A stretch of DNA of 64,000 bases from Paratinospora sagittata. Lineage: Eukaryota > Streptophyta > Magnoliopsida > Ranunculales > Menispermaceae. The DNA lies in contig CM069606.1 in assembly GCA_035771175.1 (NCBI GenBank), positions 30,399,816-30,463,815 of the forward strand, read 5' to 3'. The position numbers and the translations under genes were made by a program. The notes under the pieces were generated by a model. That model was not told where the DNA came from. It was given only the letters and a program-made list of their open reading frames with translations, and ran no database searches. The stretch's first letter is position 1; the number at the start of each line of letters is the position of its first letter. Shown piece by piece: positions 37,152 to 45,225 of this stretch.

Positions 37152-40100
37152 ATGAGCCAAAATGAAGAACTATGGTATCTAGAAAAAAAAAACTACTCAA
37201 GGCACATGATTGGAGATAAATCTAAATTTTTTAGCCTTGAAAAGAAAATATGAAGAAAGGTCACCTTCGGAGATGACAACAAAGGTGATATTAAAAGCAT
37301 TAGAATCCTTAGTAACGATTTCCTATCCATATCTGATGTATTGTATGTTAAAGGGCCGAAGCATAATTTATTGAGCATAAGTCAATTATGTGACAATGGT
37401 TATGATATTTCATTTGAAGAAAATAGTTGCATTGTTAAACATATAGATAAAACTGTTGCATTCATGGCGTCTAGACATAAGAATGTTTATTGTACAAATC
37501 TTAATGACATAGAGAAACAAAACGTAACATGTTTAAGTGCTATTTTGTGTGATGATGCATGGCTTTGGCATAGGATACTTGCTCATGTTAGTATGGATAA
37601 CATTTCAAGAATTGTTAAACATGATCTTGCCAAGGGTATTCCAAAGAGAATTTACTCAAAAGACAAGGTGTGTGAACCATGTCAATTAGGCAAGCATACC
37701 CGATCATCATTTAAGAGCAAGAAGCATCAATCTACCTCTAGAGCTCTCGAACTGATTCACGTGGATCTCTTCAGACCAACCAAGACCCAAAGCTTAGGTG
37801 GTAAAACTTATGTATTTGTGATTGTTGATGACTTTACTAGATTTATTTGGGTATTTCTATTAGCTCATAAATCTAATGCATGTGAACTGTTTATAAAATT
37901 TTGTAAAAGAGTTGAAAATGAAAAGGCTCATAAAATCAATATAATTAGAAGTGATAGAAGGGGCGAATTTGTTAATAAAAATCTTGAAGAGTTCTGCAAT
38001 AATCAAGGTTACACTCACCATCTATCAGCCCCTAGGACACCTCAACAAAATGGTGTTGTTGAAAGGAAGAATAGGACTTTGCAAGAAATGTGTAGAACAA
38101 TGCTTAATGTGTATAACACTGCAAACCATTTTTGGGGAGAAGCTATTAACACAGCCCGCAATGTAATGAACAAAATCTTAATTTTGGAAAAACTTGAACA
38201 AAACTCCATATGAACTATGGAAATGTAGAGCACCCAACATCAATTACTTTCAAGTATTTGGATGTAAGTGTTTTATCCTTAATGATAAAGACAATTTAGA
38301 CAAGTTTGAACCTAAATTTAATATAGAAATATTTTCAGGATACTCTTCTCACAGTAGAGCCTATAGAGTTTACAACAAATCTACTCAAACTGTGGAAGAA
38401 GCAATTCACGTACATTTTGATGAAATTGAAAGTAAGAAAAGTCATGAAGATGAAATTAAGCAGTTAAACTTTGATGATGATGATCCCAGGACAACTAAGA
38501 TCATAGATCTTGAGACTGAAAATCCTTTAGAAACATCTAAAAACTCTAGATTGCTTCAAGGTCTATCCAAAGTTGAAATATTAGGAGATCCACAAAAGGG
38601 TGTATCCACTAGAGCTTCAATTCAAAGAGATCAAGAGCTTATTGCTTTTGTATCACAATTTGAACTAATCAAAGTGAAAGATGCACTAAAAGATGAAAAC
38701 TGGATTCTTGTTATGCAAGAAGAGCCATGACACTTTGTGAGAAACAAAATATGAGAACTAGTTCCTAGACTGTTTCATCAATCAGTTATAGGAACCAAAT
38801 GGATCTTTAGAAACAAAAAGAATGAACAAGGTACCATTATCCGAATTAAGGCTAGATTGGTTGCAAAAGGGTACAACCAAGAAGAAGAAATAGACTTTGG
38901 ACAAGCCTTTGCCCCAATAGCAAGATTAGAGACAATAAGGATGCTACATGCCTATGCTTGTTACAAAGACTTTCCCTTATACCAAATGGATGTAAAGAGT
39001 TCATTTCTAAATGGATACATCAATGAAGAGATATATGTGGAACAACCTTCAGGGTTTGAGGATGCTCAAGACCCAGATTATGTGTTCAAATTCCACAAAG
39101 CCTTATATGGATTAAGACAAGCTCTAAGAGCTTGGTATGATAGACTAGGTTCATTTCTTTTAGATCATAAATTTTACAAAGGAAAACTTGATCCGACTCT
39201 GTTTATCAAACACCATAATGACAATATGTTTATTGTTCAAATATATGTGAACGATATCATTTTTGGTGCATCAAACAAAGAGTTGTGTGATGAGTTTTCA
39301 AAACTAATGCAAAAAGAATTTGAAATGAGTAAATAGGAGAACTTACATACTTTCTCGGCTTGCAAATTAAGCAAGTGCCAAAAGGCACCTTCACAAGCCA
39401 AACAAAATATGCTAAAGAAATGCTTAAAAAGTTTCAAATGAATAATTTGAAATCAATTGATACTCCCTGTAACTCAGTAATTAAATTAGATAAGGATGAA
39501 AAAGAGAAACCGATTGATTCTAAACTTTATAGAAGTATGATTGGAAGTTTATTGTACCTAACAACAAGTAGACCTGACATTATGTTCAGTGTCTATCTTT
39601 GTGCAAGATTTCAATCAGAACCCAAAGAATCTCACTTAAAATGTGTCAAATGAATATTCAAATACATAAATGGCACAACAAACTTAGGAATTCGGTATTC
39701 CAAAGGTACTACATTTGACTTGAAAAGTTATGTAAACTCTGACTATGCCGGCAGTCTAACTGATCGAAAAAATACATTCGGATTTTGTCACTTTCTTGAA
39801 AATTCGTTAATTTCTTGGTTTTGCAAGAAGCAACAATCAGTGGCACTATCCACAACTGAAGCAGAATATGTCGCAGTTGGAAATTGTTGTCTCAAGTCTT
39901 GTACATGAAACAACAACTTCAGGATTATCAAATATTTATTGAATGTGTTGAAATTCTATGTGACAATACAAGTGTTATTAACATATCCAAAAATCTTGTA
40001 TTGCACTCCCGAACTAAACATATTGAATTAAGACATCACTTTTTATGGGATCATGTGCAAATTGGAGAAGTTACATTGTCTCACATTGGCAAAAAAATTT

Positions 40101-40303
40101 AACTGGTTGATATTGTCACGCCCTGGGTTGCACAGCGTGCCCCTTACCCAGACGCGGGCGCACTCCCACCGCAGCGGGAGCGAACGCCTAGCCATTATGG
40201 ATCCATAATATTGTCCCATCTCGGCCAGCCACGCCACACAAGGACGCCGGACACCGAGATCATTTATCCCCCTGCACAATCCACAGCACAGGGAGGGCCT
40301 CCC

Positions 40304-40370
40304 CCAAGTTCGAACTCGCAACCTCTTCCTCATAAGGTTAGATTTCGCAACTTGAGTATCCATTGAACCA
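40304..40370 (-). promoter_or_regulatory. tRNA-like A and B boxes, unit 1 of element A
   Basis: On the minus strand, A-box-like TGGTTCAATGGATA (40370-40357) and B-box-like GAGTTCGAACTTGG (40317-40304) lie in tRNA-like order. The right arm of this unit resumes only at the B-box end, so it has a single head. Confidence 0.6.
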
Positions 40371-40702
40371 AACTTGGGGGAGGCCCTCCCTGTGCTGTGG
40401 ATTGTGCAGGGGGATAAATGATCTCGGTGTCCGGCGTCCTTGTGTGGCGTGGCTGGCCGAGATGGGACAATATTATGGATCCATAATGGCTAGGCTTTCG
40501 CCACACGGCTGAGGTCGTGGTGGTGCGCCCGCACCTGGGTAGGGGGCACGCTGTGCAACCCAGGGTGTGACAAAAAGGCCTTATGTTTATACAGAAGGAT
40601 TACCCCTCACTGTACCACACAATATTGTCTCCTGGCCACCCGGCGCACGGATCGCAACCACCCTTTGTCCACAACAGTGCATAGCACAGTGCGGGGCCTC
40701 CC

Positions 40703-40769
40703 CACGGTTCGAACACCGGACCTCCCCCTCGAGGAGTCCTCCGTCGCAACCGCAGTAACCATTGAACCA
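40703..40769 (-). promoter_or_regulatory. tRNA-like A and B boxes, left arm of unit 2 of element A
   Basis: Minus strand: A-box-like TGGTTCAATGGTTA (40769-40756), then B-box-like GTGTTCGAACCGTG (40716-40703). The sequence between differs from the other heads, marking a separate subfamily. Confidence 0.6.
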
Positions 40770-40770
40770 T

Positions 40771-40837
40771 TGGCTCAATGGGTACTCAAGTTGCGAAATC
40801 TAACCTTATGAGGAAGAGGTTGCGAGTTCGAACTTGG
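40771..40837 (+). promoter_or_regulatory. tRNA-like A and B boxes, right arm of unit 2 of element A
   Basis: A-box-like TGGCTCAATGGGTA (40771-40784) and B-box-like GAGTTCGAACTTGG (40824-40837), 53 bp start to start. It begins one base from the opposing minus-strand head, so the two heads are back to back and read outward. Confidence 0.65.
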
Positions 40838-41116
40838 GGGAGGCCCTCCCTGTGCTGTGGATTGTGCAGGGGGATAAATGATCTCGGTGTCTGGCGTCCT
40901 TGTGTGGCGTGGCTGGCCGAGATGGGACAATATTATGGATCCATAATGGCTAGGCGTTCGCCACACGGCTGAGGTCGTGGTGGTGCGCCCGCACCTGGGT
41001 AGGGGGCACGCTGTGCAACCCAGGGTGTGACAGATATATTCGCTAAAGCCTTACCTAAAAACCAGTTTGTTAACATTCGAAGAGAGCTTGACATGTTCTT
41101 TGAGACTGATCTATGA

Positions 41117-41403
41117 TATTTTGATGCTTATCTCTATCAAGGAGGAGAAGCAATTCATAATGCTTTACTTTTTTTGATGTTTTCAAAATGGGGAGAAGTA
41201 ACATGTTTGAAGCATCATAACTACTCATAAACTAAGGGGGAGAATAACTGTCTCAGTATATTCCATGGTGCAAAACTCATATCATATGAAACAAGGATCA
41301 TTAGTATCAGTAATGCATAACATTACCACTGCATTAGCTGCATTGTCTTAGCTTGTTTCAAAGCTTATAGTAATGTGTCTGAAATCATAAAAAAAGGAGA
41401 AAT
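41117..41403 (+). other. 3' leader and polypurine tract of the first Sirevirus
   Basis: After the pol stop the sequence matches 61170-61443 of the second element. It ends in the purine run AAAAAAAGGAGAAAT just before the LTR, the expected plus-strand primer. Confidence 0.75.
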
Positions 41404-42684
41404 TGTTGAACCGTCTATCCTCAAGTCCCTTACAAGAATATGCCCCTTAAGAACCAACTTAGTAACTTTCATGCCGCTGATCGTTCTTCAACATATTTAT
41501 TGTTTTACGAATTTAAAACACGTTAAAAACATTAGGACGCTCATAATCTTAGGAGCGCCCTTATGCTTTACTTGTTTGAAACGTGTGAGGATGCTAACTT
41601 TTTATTAGCGCCTTCACAGTTATAGTCGTCTTTAATCATTACGTAAGTCAGGAAGCTTACATTCTTGTAGCGTGCTCACTTCTCATTTCAGCAGAACACT
41701 TATGGTCCATGAACACCCTCAAGGAATAAAATGAAAACGTTAACATTATGCGTCAGGACGCTGATTAACCAATCAGGACGTTAATCTAACACTTTCACAA
41801 AGTTGACACCTACACTTTTTAGAAAAATCTTTTTAGAATTGAGCAAAACGTTTTTAGAACTTTTTGAATCTTTTCCGAACGTTCTAATACTTTATCAGAA
41901 CATTATATTCTCATGATGATCAGAAGATTCAGATGTTGTTGTCGTCGTTGCACAAACTGAATCAAATCCTTTTCGAGAAAGCATGTGTTCATTGTTTTTT
42001 AATTAACTTTGTGCGCCAAAATTACTTAACTTCAAGTTCATGCGCACTGTTGTTTCTATATATATGTTGCCTTAGAGCAGATAAAAAATAACTATCAAAT
42101 ACGAAAACTAAAAACCTGCTTCAAAAAGTTTAACAGTTTTCACTTGTGTAAAAACTTTTGGAAGTTAGTCTTCTACTCACTGCTTTAAACTCACGATCGT
42201 TTTGAAATACGTTATGTCTTTTGGATTAGTTGATCTTCATCTATATCTTTTCAAAAATCCATTGAAGAAGACCAAAGCTTTTGGAACCAGTTTTCAGCTA
42301 AACTTCATCATACATATTTTGCTGAATCTATGACAACATAAGGTTCAATCCAAAGTTTTGTAAGTATCATTTGGATTCTAAGTAAAGGGAATCATATCTC
42401 ATCTTATACCTTGGTTTCTGTGACTGGACAGGCACTGGTTTAGAACAAGTATTGCTTAAGTTGTAATGGTCATTCTCACACCCGAAAGTTGAGAAAAGGT
42501 TATTGTCACACCCTGGGTTGCACAGCGTGCCCCCTACCCAGGTGTGGGCGCACCCCCTCGGGGCGAACGCCAGCCATAGTACCACATAATATTGTCATAT
42601 CGCCAAGTAGCAACCCAACCGCAGCTGGTCTACATCGAAACGATTATTTGTCTGCCACTATTCATGAATAGTGCAGGGCCTCCC

Positions 42685-42749
42685 CCAGAATCGAACTCGA
42701 GACCTCCCTTAAGGAGTCTAATTTCGCATTCCTAGTAGCCACTGAGCCA
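42685..42749 (-). promoter_or_regulatory. tRNA-like A and B boxes, left arm of element B unit 1
   Basis: Minus strand: A-box-like TGGCTCAGTGGCTAC (42749-42735), then B-box-like GAGTTCGATTCTGG (42698-42685). Confidence 0.65.
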
Positions 42750-42750
42750 A

Positions 42751-42815
42751 TGGTTCAATGGCTACTCAGAATGCAAAATTAGACTCCTTAAGGGAGGTCT
42801 CGAGTTCGATTCTGG
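42751..42815 (+). promoter_or_regulatory. tRNA-like A and B boxes, right arm of element B unit 1
   Basis: A-box-like TGGTTCAATGGCTA (42751-42764) and B-box-like GAGTTCGATTCTGG (42802-42815). The heads diverge from the palindrome centre at 42750. TGGCNNAGTGG and GGTTCGANNCC are the Pol III consensus forms; the match is good but not perfect. Confidence 0.65.
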
Positions 42816-43632
42816 GGGAGGCCCTGCACTATTCATGAATAGTGGCAGACAAATAATAATTTCGATGTAGACCAGCTGCGGTTGGGTTTCTACATGGCGA
42901 TATGACAATATTATGGATCCATAATGACTAGGCGTTCGCCCCGAGGGGGTGCGCCCGCACTTGGGTAGGGGGCACGCTGTGCAACCCAGGGTGTGACAAA
43001 AAGGCCTTATGTATACATAAGGCCTTATGTATACATAAGGCCTTTTTGTCACACCCTGGGTTGCACAGCGTGCCCCCTACCCAGGTGCGGGCGCACCACC
43101 TCGGGGCGAACGCCTAGCCATAGTACCACATAATATTGTCCTATCGCCATGTAGCAACCCAACTGCAGCTGGTCTACATCGAAACGATTATTTGTCCCTA
43201 CTATTCATGAGGGAATAGTAGGGACAAATAATCGTTTCGATGTAGACCAGCTGCGGTTGGATGGCTACATGGCGATAGGACAATATTATGGGATCCATAA
43301 TGGCTAGGCGTTCGCCCCGAGGGGGTGCGCCCGCACCTGGGTAGGGGGCACGCTGTGCAACCCAGGGTGTGACAGTTATTCTCAAGCCCGTAAATTGAAA
43401 AGGTGAAATGGTTTGATCTTCACCCGTAAGAAAATCCTTAGGGGAATTTGAAAAAATCCTAACTGAGGAGGTTAGGTAGTGGATGTAGGCGAGGCTGAAC
43501 CACTCTAAATCTTGTGTACATTGTCTTTATCACTATTATTGAATCTGCTTTCATTTCTTTAAATTATTTTAAAAAAGGTTAGAATTTGCTAAGTGTCCAA
43601 TTTTCCCACTCTTGGACACTTCTGGGCCAACA

Positions 43633-44393
43633 TCCCCATCATCAGGTCGAGCTACCCAGGATGATGAGCTCGGCGAAAGCCTCTCAAAGGCTATCTTGAG
43701 AACCTCCGAGGTAAGTTTTACATTTAGTTGTTTCTTTGGCTTCTTCTTTATTTTTGTAGGTCGACTAGGCTGACCAATTGCTCTTTTGATGTTACAAGGT
43801 GCCTTCCATGCGATGGTTTCCCTTCGAAAGTCCAAAGATATTCTTGTCGCAGCTCGGCTCGCCAACCACAATATTCGTGATGAGCTGTGGCAGGAAATTG
43901 ATGTTACCACAAGCCGAGCCTCCAAGGTCGAGGCTGACTTCGCCAAAAGTCAAAAGAGCTCGAGCTCGTGACCTATGCCAAAGAGGTACTCCAAGCCAAA
44001 CTTGTGGCTAAAGATGCCGAGTTGGTGAATGTTTGGACCGAGGAGCGTTGCCAGGTAGTAGAGGACTTCAAAGCCTTGGAGGAGTATCAAGAGGCCCTCC
44101 GTTCGGAGTATGAGGATAGCTAAGTCGACATGCGCATTGATTTCGGCAAATCCTTCGGCGGGAAGGTCGACATGAACGCCTTCGATGCTTTTATGGTGGG
44201 TAAAGGCGAGGATGGTGAGGCTGAGGAAGGTAAGGATGGCGAGGTTGAGGAAGGTGAGGTCGGCGAAAGAGCTGGAGGCGGCGAGGCTAGGAGCTCATCG
44301 GGCGAGATGATGAGTAGGTTGGAGGGAATGACGACGATCAAGAGGTTGATGGTGGTGACGGTCACATCATTGACTTGGGCTCTTCACTTGTAG
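43633..44393 (+). pseudogene. Antisense ORF of the Tat element, coiled-coil part
   Basis: Sense resumes right after the Sirevirus LTR (PSSGRATQDDELGESLSKAI in one frame). A GTAAGT...TTGTAG segment (about 43712-43760) looks like a small intron. Then come AFHAMVSLRKSKDILVAARL and a Lys/Glu-rich helical region (KVEADFAKSQK). A one-base change near 43960 shifts the frame, and TAA near 44121 ends it. A downstream frame encodes an acidic Gly/Glu repeat tail (GEDGEAEEGKDGEVEEGEVG). It runs opposite to gag-pol. Function is not known; similar proteins are often annotated as retrotransposon-associated coiled-coil proteins. Confidence 0.55.
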
Positions 44394-45225
44394 CTTGATC
44401 TGTTTACTTTTGTTTTTCTTAAGGTAGTGTATGCTCAGTTTTGATGAGCTCAGACTTTTAAAAAAAAAAAATTCAAGACAATTGTCCTTTCTTCCTGTAC
44501 TTCACATCTTTTTTCCTTCTGTTGGGGCAACTTTTTACACTTAGAAAATTTTTGTTTTCCCCTAGGTTAGCTCAACAACGATCTTTTTTTTTATGGCAAT
44601 CATTAGCTCTACTCGGTCACTTTTCACCGGGGTCTTGTTTAGAGCTTTTGAAAATTTCCACTGTTTTTGTCTCGTTAGTTCGACTATGCCGAGCTTATCT
44701 ATGGACTTAGAAAAATTTCTTGAGTCTGATAAAGAGGGTAAGTTCGTCCAATTTTTTGTGTGTAAACAACGTGGCGACAAGGGGATATGCCCTTCTCGGT
44801 GATGATCCGAGCTAATGAGCTTGGACCCCAAGGTATTCTAAGGTTTCATCCTCCATCCTGGCAATGATCCGAGATCATGAGTTAGAGTCCAAAGGTACTT
44901 TGAGGTTTTACCCTTCTTCCTGGTAATAATCTGAGCTAGTTAGCTCAAACCCCAAGGGACTTTGAGGTTTTACCCTTCTTCTCGGGACCCCTTTGAGTCT
45001 AGCTTGGTGTCCCAAGGTATTGGTTGCTCCCTTGTGCACTTTTTTATGTCGAATATTTTTCGCAGGATCTTAGTTGCACTGAAATTTTCAAAGAAAATGA
45101 TGTTTTCCTTACTAAAAAACTAACGAACATGATCTATTAATTGAATCTTGAAGAAATAATTGTTGGACTACTCCTACTCACTATTGTTACTGGTAGTAAA
45201 ATTTGAGGTGACCCGCATTCCAAGG
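44394..45225. other. Non-coding internal region of the Tat element
   Basis: No gene on either strand. ATGATCCGAG(C/A)T and CAAGG(T/G)A(T/C)T(T/C)T(A/G)AGGTTT-like segments recur at 44800-44980, a loose ~70-bp tandem pattern. This is the spacer between the end of pol and the antisense ORF. Confidence 0.4.

Larger units (their letters stand above)
40114..41032. mobile_element. Palindromic dimer element A, TG...CA ends, target duplication GATAT
   Basis: Edges are TGTCACGCCCTGGGTTGC and GCAACCCAGGGTGTGACA, flanked by GATAT at 40109-40113 and 41033-41037. The uninterrupted relative near 61080 confirms it is an insertion. Unit 1 (40114-40572) is a long inverted repeat. A linker starting AAAAAGGCCTTATG follows, then unit 2 (to 41032), whose left arm is a diverged subfamily and lacks its outer end. 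The arms share ATTATGGATCCATAAT, a perfect 16-bp palindrome, and GTTCGCC...GGTAGGGGGCACGCTG. Centres carry tRNA-like boxes. No protein is encoded. TG/CA ends and a 5-bp duplication fit an LTR-type integrase; the inverted layout is not that of an LTR element. Confidence 0.9.
37152..41116 (+). pseudogene. Sirevirus pol (relic), split by a palindromic element
   Basis: Protease comes in the same frame after the gag TAG, but the active-site DSG is lost (LEKKNYSRHMIGD). A pre-integrase zinc region (HRILAHVSMDNI, CEPCQLGKH) and integrase follow, with catalytic-type residues in HVDLF, SDRRGEF and NGVVERKN (37341-38213). RT begins near 38680; stops at 38728 and 38752 and shifts follow. The RT active site reads YVNDIIFG instead of YVDD, so a catalytic Asp is lost. 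RNase H runs 39660-40100 (STTEAEYVA, then SRTKHIELRHHF). Element 40114-41032 cuts it near its end, and the C-terminus (KALPKNQFVNIRREL) follows at 41040-41116. Non-functional. Confidence 0.9.
42504..43374. mobile_element. Palindromic dimer element B, TG...CA ends, target duplication GTTAT
   Basis: Edges TGTCACACCCTGGGTTGC and GCAACCCAGGGTGTGACA are flanked by GTTAT at 42499-42503 and 43375-43379; the other LTRs have one GTTAT at this place. Unit 1 is 42504-42998, with two tRNA-like heads back to back at its centre. The linker 42999-43046 repeats AAGGCCTTATGTATACATAA. Unit 2 (43047-43374) is shorter, folding at ACTATTCATGAGGGAATAGT and lacking heads. Terminal ~130 bp match element A, while the central part is a different subfamily. 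The linker start AAAAGGCCTTATGT is shared with A, so the dimer, not the unit, seems to be what moves. No ORF. Confidence 0.9.
34490..43632 (+). mobile_element. Sirevirus-type copia element with truncated 5' LTR
   Basis: Order: 5' LTR remnant (34490-35487), primer site TGGTAGCAGAG (35490), gag, a TAG stop, pol (protease, integrase, RT, RNase H), polypurine tract, 3' LTR (41404-43632). The first half of the 5' LTR is missing, and with it the target duplication. Two palindromic elements sit inside, at the end of pol and in the 3' LTR. Removing them leaves about 7.3 kb. All coding parts carry stops and shifts. Closely related to the element at 51737-63462. No env-like ORF is seen after pol. Confidence 0.9.
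41404..43632 (+). mobile_element. 3' LTR of the first Sirevirus, with deletion and nested insertion
   Basis: It starts TGTTGAACC and ends GGGCCAACA. Compared with the 2019-bp LTR at 61444, about 650 bp are missing after CCCCTTAAG (41450-41460), at a short shared CTTAA. The TATA region lies near 42057. Palindromic element B (42504-43374) sits in the R/U5 part. Without it the LTR is about 1.35 kb. Confidence 0.88.

Noticed and set aside
40303..42815. True tRNA genes in the palindromic elements
   Set aside because: Only A- and B-box-like parts are recognisable; I see no complete cloverleaf with a paired acceptor stem and anticodon arm, and all copies are inside the mobile elements.
43786..44393. 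A host gene with an intron
   Set aside because: It lies inside the Tat element, breaks by shift and stop, and its N-terminal half is found on the other side of the Sirevirus.
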